13,499 bases of DNA from Acidobacteriota bacterium (GCA_013140955.1 JABFRY010000479.1:1-13499), one strand, 5' to 3'; counted from the stretch's first letter, positions 6,529 through 13,352 are shown. Numbers and translations: made by a program. The notes: generated from the sequence alone by a model not told the origin.

Positions 6529-7377
6529 TCAGGCTCCCGCCGGCCCAGTCTCGACCGGCCTCGACGGGTCGCTGCTCCATTCGGACCAGGACCCAGCGTA
6601 CAGCCGCGCCCCTGGAAGCCCCGCGTGGGCCATCGCCAGCAGGTTGTGGCACGCCGTCACTCCCGACCCGCAGTACATGACGACCTGGGACGGCGCGCGC
6701 CCGGCGAGCGTCGCCTCCCACGACCGCCGCACCGCGCGCTCGTCGCGCATCGTGCCCGCGTCGGTGACGTTGTCGCGATAGGGGTGATTGACCGCGCCTG
6801 GGATGTGTCCTGCCACCCGGTCGAGTGGCTCGGTACGGCCCTCGAACCGCTCCGCGGCCCGGGCGTCGACGAGGAGGCAACCCGACGTCTGCAGCGGAAC
6901 GACCGCATCGACGCCGACGAGCATCTCCGTTCGCGGATTTCCCAGGAAGATCCCGGGCTGCGGGAGCACCTCGCCGGTCTCCACCGGCCTCCCCTCCTGC
7001 GTCCAGCGCGCCCAGCCACCATCGAGCACCGCCACGGCGTCGTGGCCCATATAGGTGAGCATCCACCACAGGCGTGCCGCGTATGCGCCCGCATCCTGGT
7101 CGTACGCCACCACCTGACGACCGCTCGAAATGCCCAGACGCGCAAACGCTTGCCGCATCTGGTCCGGTGTTGGGATAGGATGGCGTCCGTTCGTACCTGT
7201 CATCCCGCCCGAGAGGTCGAGAGACAGGCTCGCGTATACCGCGCCGGGCACGTGGCTGGTCCTGTAGGACTCGTGTCCCGCTTGCTCCGCACCCAGGTCG
7301 AATCGGCAGTCGATGATCGTCCATGCGCCACCGAGGTGGGGGACGAGCTGGTCCGGCGTGATGAGAGTTCGATACAT
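6529..7377 (-). CDS. sseA: Tandem-rhodanese 3-mercaptopyruvate/thiosulfate sulfurtransferase
   Basis: Transfers sulfane sulfur from 3-mercaptopyruvate or thiosulfate to a thiol or cyanide acceptor in the cytoplasm. The 282 aa equal the usual SseA-type length. The N-terminal rhodanese half (about 1-130; ITPDQL, SHVPGAVYASLSLDLS, GHDAVAVLDGGW) is the non-catalytic repeat, with Asp-rich YDQDAG where a Cys would stand. The C-terminal half (about 150-275) carries GHIPGAVNHPY and the active loop CGSGVTA with C236. That loop is typical of mercaptopyruvate sulfurtransferases, whereas CRKGVTA marks thiosulfate enzymes; the substrate is inferred from this. ATG 7377 is the only sensible start, since upstream codons are not rhodanese sequence. 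There is no clear Shine-Dalgarno; TAAGCT lies 10 nt upstream. It is divergent from the 52-aa membrane peptide. Confidence 0.93.
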   Translation of the reverse strand: MYRTLITPDQLVPHLGGAWTIIDCRFDLGAEQAGHESYRTSHVPGAVYASLSLDLSGGMTGTNGRHPIPTPDQMRQAFARLGISSGRQVVAYDQDAGAYAARLWWMLTYMGHDAVAVLDGGWARWTQEGRPVETGEVLPQPGIFLGNPRTEMLVGVDAVVPLQTSGCLLVDARAAERFEGRTEPLDRVAGHIPGAVNHPYRDNVTDAGTMRDERAVRRSWEATLAGRAPSQVVMYCGSGVTACHNLLAMAHAGLPGARLYAGSWSEWSSDPSRPVETGPAGA

Positions 7378-7428
7378 GTCGTCTGAGAGCTTAACCCGTC
7401 CGGCCGAACGTCCGGGGCGCCCCGCCAC

Positions 7429-7434
7429 AGGAGG
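7429..7434 (+). promoter_or_regulatory. Strong Shine-Dalgarno AGGAGG for the 52-aa membrane peptide
   Basis: AGGAGG lies 6 nt before ATG 7441. It is the best ribosome-binding site in the window and is the main support for the very short gene that follows. A perfect 12-bp palindrome CGGGGCGCCCCG (7413-7424) sits just upstream, of unknown meaning. Confidence 0.8.
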
Positions 7435-7440
7435 ATCACG

Positions 7441-7599
7441 ATGAGCGTGCTGCTGCTCATCGGGCTCAGTCTGGTTGCGCTCGGGGCCCTGGCGCAGGCG
7501 GCGCGGGTGCGCTCCAGGCATGCCCACAACGGCCGCCCCGCCGATCTCGGGGTGGTCAGCAACCGGCGCCTGGCCGAGCTGCGCCGGGACGAGTCGTGA
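7441..7599 (+). CDS. Small single-span membrane peptide, 52 aa
   Basis: A short gene starting MSVLLLIGLSLVALGALAQA, one hydrophobic segment (about 2-20), followed by a basic, hydrophilic tail (RVRSRHAHNGR to LAELRRDES). Topology is probably N-out/C-in by the positive-inside rule, with a cytoplasmic Arg-rich tail. I know no family for it. Evidence that it is real: a strong AGGAGG site 6 nt upstream, and a 4-bp GTGA overlap between its TGA (7597-7599) and the GTG of the next gene (7596), the usual sign of translational coupling. It therefore likely works with, or at least sets the expression of, the HTH membrane protein that follows. The promoter must lie in 7378-7428, shared with the divergent sulfurtransferase; I cannot define it. 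Confidence 0.72.
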   Translation: MSVLLLIGLSLVALGALAQAARVRSRHAHNGRPADLGVVSNRRLAELRRDES

Positions 7600-8387
7600 C
7601 GATGACCCCAGTTGAATTCGGTGCGTGGCTGACCCGCGAGCGCGAGCGTCGTCAGATGACGATCGCCACCGTGGCCCACAGGACGAAGATCACGGGCGCC
7701 CTGCTCGAGGGCCTCGAACGAGGCGACCTGACCCGGTGGCCGACCGGCATCTACCGCCGGGCGTTCATGCGCGCCTACGCGAGCGCGGTGGGTCTCGACG
7801 TCGATTACGCCATGCGCCACTTCTCGCACCTGTTCGACGAGGAGTCGCCCGCCAGGCGCCCGGAGCGCGAGGTCGCGCGACCGGCGGAACCGCTCGAGAC
7901 GCCCGAGCCGTCGGTGACGGCCGGCGTGACGCCTCCCGCGTCCGGTGAGGAGGCCGAGCCGGCGCTCAGGCTGCAGCTCGGCGAACAGCCCCGGGTGGCG
8001 GTGGCCTCGACCCAGCTGTCGATGCTGCTGATGCCGCTCGGGTTTCCGCTCGCGCTCGGGGTTTTGGGCTTCTTTGCGGCAGGTGCCATCGGGTTCTGGT
8101 GCGTGACCGCCCTGGCAGCCCTCGCATGGGGCGTGAACGACGCGTTCAGCAAGCGGCAGGGGGTACAGCCCGCCGCGCTGGCTCCTGAGCTCGGGACCAG
8201 TGCCGTGTCCGCAGCTGAACTGCCGCTCCATCTGCCCGAGCCCGACGCCCTGCCCGTACGGCGCACCCGGGCCGTGTCCACGCCGCGCCCATCCAGGCGC
8301 CAGGAGCCGGCCACCCCGCCGAGCCATGTGCCATCGCTTCGGCGGCGGACGACGGACCGGGCCGACGAGATTCGTCCCGAGGCCTGA
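7596..8387 (+). CDS. RodZ-like HTH protein with membrane hairpin
   Basis: The 263-aa protein starts with a RodZ/HTH_25-type helix-turn-helix domain (about 5-75). Its WLTRERERRQMTIATVAHRTKI... block and the WPTGIYRRAFMRAYASAVGLD block are the signature of this family, in which the fold binds MreB rather than DNA in RodZ itself. A Pro/Glu-rich linker (82-138) follows, then two adjacent hydrophobic segments (about 141-161 and 163-180) that look like a membrane hairpin, and a Pro/Arg-rich tail. It differs from classical RodZ by lacking a C-terminal periplasmic DUF4115-like domain; with two spans the tail would return to the cytoplasm. A role in cell shape or membrane-linked regulation is inference. 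GTG 7596 overlaps the preceding gene's stop (GTGA); ATG 7602 is an alternative. Convergent with htpX. Confidence 0.82.
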   Translation: MTMTPVEFGAWLTRERERRQMTIATVAHRTKITGALLEGLERGDLTRWPTGIYRRAFMRAYASAVGLDVDYAMRHFSHLFDEESPARRPEREVARPAEPLETPEPSVTAGVTPPASGEEAEPALRLQLGEQPRVAVASTQLSMLLMPLGFPLALGVLGFFAAGAIGFWCVTALAALAWGVNDAFSKRQGVQPAALAPELGTSAVSAAELPLHLPEPDALPVRRTRAVSTPRPSRRQEPATPPSHVPSLRRRTTDRADEIRPEA

Positions 8388-8418
8388 GGCGTTGCTCGCC
8401 GTGGCGGTGGTGACAGAC

Positions 8419-8438
8419 GCGGGCGCGTCTGCGCCCGC
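8419..8438. terminator. GC-rich hairpin between convergent genes, candidate bidirectional terminator
   Basis: GCGGGCGC (8419-8426) and GCGCCCGC (8431-8438) form a perfect 8-bp stem with a GTCT loop in the 63-bp gap between the RodZ-like gene and htpX, which converge here. Position suits a terminator for both strands. No U-tract follows on either side, so efficiency is uncertain. Confidence 0.5.
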
Positions 8439-8450
8439 TGCGTCCGCGGA

Positions 8451-9326
8451 CTAGCGGAAGTTCTCGAGTGCGGCGATCCGCGCTTCGAGCGGGGGATGGG
8501 TCGAGAAGAAGGCGCCCCACTTGCCGGCGCCCGCAATCTTGAACGTCGCCAGGGCCTCGTGCCGCGTGTCGACGAGCTGACGGTTCGACGCCAGGCGCCT
8601 CAGCGCGGCCAGCATGTGTTCCCGACCCGCCAACTGGGCGCCTCCGCGGTCCGCGCGGAACTCGCGGTGCCGTGAGAACCACGCCGTGATCATGGAGCCC
8701 AGGATGCCCAGGCCGATCTCCAGCGCGATCATGACGATGTAGCTGAACATGTACGAGTTGCGGGAGTCGCTCGTCTGGCGGATGCCAAACGCGATGACGC
8801 GCGCGATGAACATCACGAACGCGTTGATCACGCCCTGGAGCAGGGTCATCGTCACCATGTCGCCGTTGGCGATATGCGCAACTTCGTGGGCGAGGACTCC
8901 CTCGACTTCCTCCCGCCGCATGCCCCGCAGCAGCCCCGCCGACACCGCCACCAGGCTCCGGCTCTTGCTCGGTCCCGTCGCGAACGCGTTCACTTCCGGG
9001 GAATCGTAGACGCCTACTTCCGGCATCGGCAGGTTGGCCTGCTTCGTCAGTCGCGAGACGGTCTCGTACAGCCAGTCGAGTTCGGCCTGTCCGGAACGTC
9101 CGTCCACCAGGCGAACGCCGGTGGCGCGCTTGGCGATCCAGCGGGACATCTGCAACGAAATGAACGATCCGCCCATGCCCCAGATCAGGCAGAAGATCGC
9201 CAGGGCCTGATAGTCGAGGCCGCCCGGCCCGACGTAGCCGCCGATGCCGAGCACACTCATCACGACCGAGAGCGTGACGATGATGGCGAGGTTGGTCGCG
9301 AGGAAGAGCAGGATGCGCATGCCCAT
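8451..9326 (-). CDS. htpX: HtpX-like membrane zinc metalloprotease
   Basis: Integral inner-membrane M48 protease that degrades misfolded membrane proteins. The 291 aa match the family length (E. coli 293). Two N-terminal membrane segments (about 4-28 and 39-58) come first. The catalytic part follows, with zinc motif HEVAH at 147-151 (H147, E148, H151), a downstream ligand in SRHREFRADRGGA (E222), two more membrane segments (about 161-182 and 192-216), and the C-terminal THPPLEARIAAL block. Upstream, LPMPEVGVYDSPEVNAFATGPS is the conserved substrate-cleft region. The start is at ATG 9326, 9 nt after a TATCCT box; ATG 9320 is an in-frame alternative. It lies 56 bp downstream of the ornithine cyclodeaminase-like gene on the same strand but probably has its own promoter. 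Confidence 0.96.
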   Translation of the reverse strand: MGMRILLFLATNLAIIVTLSVVMSVLGIGGYVGPGGLDYQALAIFCLIWGMGGSFISLQMSRWIAKRATGVRLVDGRSGQAELDWLYETVSRLTKQANLPMPEVGVYDSPEVNAFATGPSKSRSLVAVSAGLLRGMRREEVEGVLAHEVAHIANGDMVTMTLLQGVINAFVMFIARVIAFGIRQTSDSRNSYMFSYIVMIALEIGLGILGSMITAWFSRHREFRADRGGAQLAGREHMLAALRRLASNRQLVDTRHEALATFKIAGAGKWGAFFSTHPPLEARIAALENFR

Positions 9327-9335
9327 GGTCGAATC

Positions 9336-9341
9336 AGGATA
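9336..9341 (-). promoter_or_regulatory. -10-like hexamer TATCCT before htpX
   Basis: Minus-strand TATCCT (4 of 6) ends 9 nt before ATG 9326. A poor -35 (TTACGC, 9358-9363) lies 16 nt upstream. No Shine-Dalgarno lies between box and ATG, so a leaderless htpX transcript is likely. Confidence 0.45.
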
Positions 9342-9382
9342 GCACGGCTTTATCCGCGCGTAAGTGCCTTTGAATGAGTTGT

Positions 9383-10612
9383 TTATGCGTGGTCAGCCGC
9401 GGAGGCTCTCCGCCAGGCGATGCAGGAACAGGCCACGTCGGTCACCACGCCCACGGTCTGCGTGGAGCCGCGGTCGCTCAGCTTGGTGACGACCGCGGGG
9501 TTGATGTCCACGCATACCACCCGTACCCACGACGGCAGCATGTTGCCCACGCCGATGCTGTGCAGCATCGACGACAGCATGAGCACCAGGTGCACGTTGC
9601 CGGCGAGCGCCTTCGCGTAGAGCTCCTGCGCCTGGACCAGATCCATCACCGTATCCGGCAGGGGACCGTCGTCCCTGATGCTGCCCGCCAGGACGAACGC
9701 CACGCCGTGCTTCACGCACTCGTACATGACGCCCGATCGGAGCACGCCGGTCTCCACGGCCTCGCGGATGCCGCCCGCGCGGTTCACCGCGTTGATGGCG
9801 GCCATGTGGTTGCGGTGCCCCTGTTCGACGGGCGCCCCCTTCTTGAGATCGATGCCGAGCGAGGTGCCCGAGAGTGCGTACTCGATGTCGTGCACGGCCA
9901 GCGCATTCCCCGCCAGCACCACGTCCACCCAGCCCTCCCGAACGAGGTCGGAGAAGTGTTCGACCCCGCCCGTGTGCACGACGACGGGTCCGGCGACCAC
10001 GGCGATCCGGCCGCCCGCCTGGCGCACTTCGCGCATCATGTCGGCGATTCGCGCCACGCTGCCCTCGACCCGTCGCTCCGACGACACGTCGTTGCTCATG
10101 AACGTGAAGCCGAGGCGGTCGCGCTCGCGGAACTCCGGCGTCACCCGGATGCCGGAATGGCCGCACACGACCGGCTCGCCGGCCTTCACGTCGCGCAGCT
10201 TCCGGCAGGTGGCCCGTGTGCCCGTGACCACGATCACCGCGTCCATCCGCTGCTGCTCGACGTCCACCCAGCGACCGCCGACCCGGACGTGCGTGCGGTG
10301 ATTGGTGGTGGAGTAGAAGTCGTCGGGCACGCAGCGGTCCTTCTCCGCCGGCTTGATCAGGGCGTCTTCCTCCCGGACCGGATGTGCCCCGAACGTCGTG
10401 AGCTGCTGCAGGATGTCGGCGAGTTCGGCGTCGTCGGACGCCGTGATCCGCATCTCGATGCGGGAGACATCGTCGTTGGTCCTGCCGATGTCGAACGTGA
10501 GCACCTCGTATGAGGCGTTGAATTCGATGATCTTGTCGAAGATCGCGGAGAGCAGCCCCGAGTCGATCAGGTGACCCTGGGCTTCGATGGTGTCGCTGGC
10601 GGCCATGCCCAC
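9383..10612 (-). CDS. TIGR00300-type ornithine cyclodeaminase (LOR/SDH-domain protein)
   Basis: Cytoplasmic NAD-linked enzyme, likely converting ornithine to proline plus ammonia. The N-terminal LOR/SDH conserved region (about 5-105; EAQGHLIDSGLLSAIFDKI, EVLTFDIGRTNDD) is followed by a Rossmann-like domain with the family's hallmark blocks: AGPVVVHTGG, VVLAGNALAVHDIEYALSGTSLG, AGSIRDDGPLPD, MLHSIGVGNMLPS, and CVDINPAVVTKLSDRGS. This family includes the archaeal-type ornithine cyclodeaminase and the C-terminal part of cyanobacterial AgrE/ArgZ. The N-terminal arginine-dihydrolase domain of AgrE/ArgZ is absent, so only the second step is encoded. It is unrelated to the mu-crystallin-type ornithine cyclodeaminases. 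GTG 10612 has AGGCGG about 8 nt upstream; ATG 10606 (407 aa) is also possible. It starts 3 nt after the response-regulator stop, suggesting readthrough from that operon. Family is sure; substrate rests on family knowledge. Confidence 0.88.
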   Translation of the reverse strand: MGMAASDTIEAQGHLIDSGLLSAIFDKIIEFNASYEVLTFDIGRTNDDVSRIEMRITASDDAELADILQQLTTFGAHPVREEDALIKPAEKDRCVPDDFYSTTNHRTHVRVGGRWVDVEQQRMDAVIVVTGTRATCRKLRDVKAGEPVVCGHSGIRVTPEFRERDRLGFTFMSNDVSSERRVEGSVARIADMMREVRQAGGRIAVVAGPVVVHTGGVEHFSDLVREGWVDVVLAGNALAVHDIEYALSGTSLGIDLKKGAPVEQGHRNHMAAINAVNRAGGIREAVETGVLRSGVMYECVKHGVAFVLAGSIRDDGPLPDTVMDLVQAQELYAKALAGNVHLVLMLSSMLHSIGVGNMLPSWVRVVCVDINPAVVTKLSDRGSTQTVGVVTDVACSCIAWRRASAADHA

Positions 10613-10615
10613 ATC

Positions 10616-11374
10616 TTAGACCGCCTGTTTCCCGCCCTCCGGCACGAACTTGTAGCCGACGCCCCGCACGGTGAGCAGGAACTCCGGGGAGGAGGGCGAC
10701 TCCTCCATGTAGCGGCGCAGCCGCACGATGAAGTTGTCGATGGCGCGGGTGTCGGTCTCCTCGTGCAGCCCCCACACCTCCTCGAGCAGCGTCCGGCGGG
10801 ACACGGCGCGCCCGGCGTTGCGTACGAGGTGTCGGAGGAGACCGCACTCCATGAGGGTGAGCCTGAACGAACGTCCCCGGGCGTGGAGCTCCATGGCGCC
10901 GAAGTCGAGCGTCCGGCCCGAAAACGTGTAGACGTCGGGCACCGGGTCGCCGCTGCCCGGCGTGGCGCCGACGCCGCCCGAGTCGGGCGCGCCGGCTTCG
11001 TTCCACTGACGGCGCCGCAGCAGGCCGTGAATCCTCGCGAGCAGGATGCTGAGCTCGAAGGGCTTGGAGAGATAGTCGTCCGCGCCGGCCTCGAAGCCCT
11101 TCAGCACGTCCTCGGGGCGCCCGCGGGCCGTGAGCATGAGCACCGGGACGAACACGCCGGAAGCCCGGAGCGTGGTGGCCACGGTGAAGCCGTCACCGTC
11201 GGGCAGCATCACGTCGAGGACGACCAGGTCGACGGCCTCACCCGTGTCGATCAACAGGGCGATGGCCTCGGCCGCCCGTGTCGCGATCAGCACCTCGTGC
11301 CCTTCCGCCTCCAGGTTGAACCGGAGGCCGTCGGCGATGTGCTGCTCGTCGTCCACGACGAGGATCCGGCTCAC
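10616..11374 (-). CDS. OmpR/PhoB-family response regulator
   Basis: The 252-aa cytoplasmic transcription factor has a receiver domain (1-120; acidic pocket VVDDE, phospho-acceptor D54 in VVLDVMLPDGDG, switch T82 in LMLTARG, K104 in YLSKPFE). A Gly/Pro-rich linker (about 124-150) leads to an OmpR-type winged helix (about 152-245; SRRTLLEEVWG, TRAIDNFIVRLRRYME, VRGVGYKFVPEG). All catalytic residues are present, so it should be phosphorylated by the kinase whose gene immediately precedes it. The GTG start at 11374 overlaps the kinase TGA by 4 bp (GTGA), giving translational coupling. The ornithine cyclodeaminase-like gene follows almost directly. Its regulon cannot be read here; the neighbouring desaturase is one candidate. 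Confidence 0.95.
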   Translation of the reverse strand: MSRILVVDDEQHIADGLRFNLEAEGHEVLIATRAAEAIALLIDTGEAVDLVVLDVMLPDGDGFTVATTLRASGVFVPVLMLTARGRPEDVLKGFEAGADDYLSKPFELSILLARIHGLLRRRQWNEAGAPDSGGVGATPGSGDPVPDVYTFSGRTLDFGAMELHARGRSFRLTLMECGLLRHLVRNAGRAVSRRTLLEEVWGLHEETDTRAIDNFIVRLRRYMEESPSSPEFLLTVRGVGYKFVPEGGKQAV

Positions 11375-12270
11375 GAGCCTGCGCCTCGCGGCAGCTCCAG
11401 GGTGAACGTGGCGCCCTGGCCCTCGCCTTCGCTCTGGGCGAACACGCGCCCGCCGTGCGCGCGGGCGATGGAGCGCACGAGGTACAGACCCAGGCCGGTG
11501 CCCTTCACGTGCTTCAGGCCCCTCGCCTGCACGCGGTAGAAGCGGTTGAAGATGCGCTTGAGTTGCGTTCGGGGGATGCCCACGCCGCGATCGCGGACCC
11601 GCACCCAGACCGCGTTGGGGGCGGGCGCACGGACGGCCACCTCGACGCGCACTGGTGCTGTTGAGTACTTCACGGCGTTGTCGAGCAGGTTCGCGATGAC
11701 GGTCCGCAGGGCCTCCGCGTCGCCCTCGACCGTGAGGGGAGAGCCGTCCTGGGACTCGAACGCGATGGCGTCCGCGCTGAGGTGGTGGCGCACGAGGGCG
11801 AGGTCCACGCACTCGCGTGTCAACCGGCCGATGTCGACCGGGGCCTTGACGGTCACCTTCCGGCGCTGCCCGACGGCGCCCGCGCGGAGGACCTGATCCA
11901 CCGTGTGGTGGAGCCGCTCGGCGTCGGCCAGCATGATGCGGTAGAAGGCCTGACGCTGCGCCTCGTCCACCTCGCGTGACTGCAGGGTCTCGAGGTACAG
12001 GCGAATCGACGCGAGCGGCGTCTTGAGTTCGTGGGTGACCGCGTTGATGAAGCTGTCGTGCTGCTCGTTCCGCCGGATCTCGAGCACCAGGAAGACCGTG
12101 TAGACGATCAGCCCCGCGATGATCAGCGCGAAGAGGACGACGCCGAGCACGAGCGGCGTCACACGCCGCGCGTTGATGAGTACCCAGCCGATATTGAGGG
12201 AAATCGCGGCCGCGACCAGCAGGACGCAGAGCGTGACGAAGAAGATGGTGGCTCGCTGGCGCCGCGTCAC
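11371..12270 (-). CDS. Membrane sensor histidine kinase with almost no extracytoplasmic domain
   Basis: The 299-aa kinase has two membrane segments (about 8-32 and 39-63) joined by a loop of only about 6-8 residues (around NARRVTP). It has no HAMP domain and goes straight into a HisKA dimerisation domain (FINAVTHELKTPLASIRLYL, phospho-acceptor H80). A HATPase domain follows (N box NLLDNAVKYS with N194, G1 DRGVGIP at 227-233, F box FNRFYR, G2 GTGLGLYLV). With so little outside the membrane, it probably senses the bilayer itself, a membrane partner or an intracellular cue rather than a periplasmic ligand; that is inference. The start is GTG 12270, 6 nt after a TAGAAT box and without a Shine-Dalgarno. 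It is translationally coupled to the response regulator. Confidence 0.93.
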   Translation of the reverse strand: MTRRQRATIFFVTLCVLLVAAAISLNIGWVLINARRVTPLVLGVVLFALIIAGLIVYTVFLVLEIRRNEQHDSFINAVTHELKTPLASIRLYLETLQSREVDEAQRQAFYRIMLADAERLHHTVDQVLRAGAVGQRRKVTVKAPVDIGRLTRECVDLALVRHHLSADAIAFESQDGSPLTVEGDAEALRTVIANLLDNAVKYSTAPVRVEVAVRAPAPNAVWVRVRDRGVGIPRTQLKRIFNRFYRVQARGLKHVKGTGLGLYLVRSIARAHGGRVFAQSEGEGQGATFTLELPRGAGS

Positions 12271-12276
12271 GCCCCG

Positions 12277-12282
12277 ATTCTA
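12277..12282 (-). promoter_or_regulatory. -10-like hexamer TAGAAT before the histidine kinase
   Basis: Minus-strand TAGAAT (5 of 6 to TATAAT) ends exactly 6 nt before GTG 12270, placing +1 at or next to the start codon. The -35 position (about 12300-12305) falls in the hairpin at 12297-12324 and does not match consensus, so an activator could be needed. Confidence 0.5.
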
Positions 12283-12296
12283 GTGCGTTTCAGGCG

Positions 12297-12324
12297 GGCC
12301 AGACGCCCCTCGGGACGTCTGGCC
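12297..12324 (-). terminator. Strong hairpin after the desaturase gene
   Basis: GGCCAGACG (12297-12305) and CGTCTGGCC (12316-12324) are perfect 9-bp arms; CCC and GGG inside can extend the stem past one bulged A. It starts 18 nt downstream of the desaturase stop in the transcribed direction. There is no U-tract. It also covers the -35 region of the kinase promoter, so an operator role is an alternative. Confidence 0.55.
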
Positions 12325-12342
12325 GCGCGCGTCGCACAGCCG

Positions 12343-13224
12343 TCAGGCGACGGCTTCCTCGCTGGGCAGAAGCTGGTCCTCGGTCATCGGGAGTGCCACC
12401 TTGGCCACCTTCACGTCCCAGGCCAGGCCGAGCATGCGGAGGATGCTGATGCCGATCCAGTTGATGTCGAACTCGTACCAGGCCAGGCCGTGGCGGGCCG
12501 ACACCGGATGCGCGTGGTGGTTGTTGTGCCAGCCCTCGCCGAAGGCCAGGATGCCGACCCACCAGAGATTGGTCGAGTCGTCACGGGTCTTGAACCGCCG
12601 CGTCCCCCACTTGTGGGTGGCCGAGTTGACGAACCAGGTCACGTGCAGCACCCAGGTGGTGCGGAAGAACACGCCCCACAGCACGTAGGGGATCCCGCCG
12701 TAGGCCAGCAGCGCGAGGCCCACGACGACGTTCGTCATCCAGTGCCACTTCGAGATCCACACGTGGAACCGGTCGCGGCTCAGGTCGGGCACGTACCGGG
12801 AGAGCACGGTGGCGTCGTGGTGCAACCCATGGCCGCTGATGATCCAGCCCATGTGCGCCCACCACGTGCCCTCACGCGGCGAATGCGGATCGCCTTCCTT
12901 GTCCGACTTCTGGTGGTGAATCCGGTGCGTGGCCACCCAGAAGATCGGACCCCCCTCCAGGGCGAGCGTGCCGCACACCGTCAGGAAGTATTCGATCCAT
13001 TTCGGCGTCTTGTAGCCGCGGTGGGTGAGCAGCCGGTGATAGCCCATCCCGATGCCGAGCGAGCCCGAGGCGAACGCGAGGACGACCGCGGCCATGATGG
13101 CGCCGGCGTCGACATAGAAGAAGGCAGCCACGGCCCCCACGTGGAACGCGGTCATCGCGATGACCGTGATCCAGTTGATGCCGTTCGAATACCTGCGGCC
13201 GTACATGAGTGCCGGTGCGCCCAT
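12343..13224 (-). CDS. Acyl-CoA/acyl-lipid delta-9 fatty acid desaturase
   Basis: Integral membrane di-iron enzyme that introduces a cis double bond into saturated acyl chains, using electrons from a ferredoxin or cytochrome b5-like donor (none is encoded here). The 293-aa protein has the three histidine boxes of the delta-9 family: HRLLTH at 63-68, HRIHH at 100-104 and HNNHH at 233-237. Further family blocks are GDPHSPREGTWWAHMGW and the SATHKWG segment near 201-207. Four hydrophobic segments flank the boxes (about 18-38, 42-60, 165-185 and 188-200). ATG 13224 is preceded by GAGGG about 10 nt upstream, so this transcript has a leader. A neighbouring membrane-hairpin kinase and response regulator downstream suggest fluidity-linked regulation, as inference. 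Confidence 0.96.
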   Translation of the reverse strand: MGAPALMYGRRYSNGINWITVIAMTAFHVGAVAAFFYVDAGAIMAAVVLAFASGSLGIGMGYHRLLTHRGYKTPKWIEYFLTVCGTLALEGGPIFWVATHRIHHQKSDKEGDPHSPREGTWWAHMGWIISGHGLHHDATVLSRYVPDLSRDRFHVWISKWHWMTNVVVGLALLAYGGIPYVLWGVFFRTTWVLHVTWFVNSATHKWGTRRFKTRDDSTNLWWVGILAFGEGWHNNHHAHPVSARHGLAWYEFDINWIGISILRMLGLAWDVKVAKVALPMTEDQLLPSEEAVA

Positions 13225-13237
13225 CAGTGAAGATCCC

Positions 13238-13256
13238 TCAACAAGGTTGGTGTTGA
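13238..13256. promoter_or_regulatory. Dyad TCAACA-N7-TGTTGA in the desaturase leader
   Basis: Perfect 6-bp arms (13238-13243 and 13251-13256) with a 7-nt centre, just upstream of the desaturase Shine-Dalgarno. A second small palindrome, ACATC-CA-GATGT (13256-13267), adjoins it. The position suits a repressor operator or an mRNA hairpin controlling desaturase. No known operator motif is recognised. Confidence 0.35.
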
Positions 13257-13310
13257 CATCCAGATGTATCGGCGCACGATAGCAGGTGTCACGGACCTGG
13301 TCTGTAATAG

Positions 13311-13327
13311 TTGTGTACGAATCACAA
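13311..13327. promoter_or_regulatory. Dyad TTGTG-N7-CACAA upstream of the cysteine cluster gene
   Basis: Perfect 5-bp arms with a 7-nt centre, ending 11 nt before the putative -10 (13338-13343) of the rightward gene. The same arm spacing occurs in the dyad at 13238-13256, although the half-sites differ. Candidate operator only. Confidence 0.3.
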
Positions 13328-13337
13328 GCTGAGTCGG

Positions 13338-13343
13338 GACAAT
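13338..13343 (+). promoter_or_regulatory. -10-like hexamer GACAAT before the cysteine cluster gene
   Basis: GACAAT (4 of 6) ends 9 nt before GTG 13353, the same spacing as the boxes at 1702, 6066 and 9336. No Shine-Dalgarno lies between. No consensus -35 is seen at the right distance. Confidence 0.35.
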
Positions 13344-13352
13344 AACTTGCGC

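Noticed and set aside
6523..6544. GCCGGC...GCCGGC hairpin between the convergent stops of the 145-aa gene and the sulfurtransferase
   Set aside because: Only 6 bp, made of self-palindromic GC-rich hexamers, partly inside the sulfurtransferase coding region; too weak to call a terminator.
9393..11006. 537-aa open frame on the - strand overlapping the ornithine cyclodeaminase-like gene and response regulator
   Set aside because: Arg/Gly/His-rich translation in another frame of two well-supported genes; long frames like this are expected at this GC content.
12031..13230. 399-aa open frame on the + strand opposite the desaturase and kinase N-terminus
   Set aside because: Composition is that of an antisense shadow; the opposite strand carries all three desaturase His boxes.
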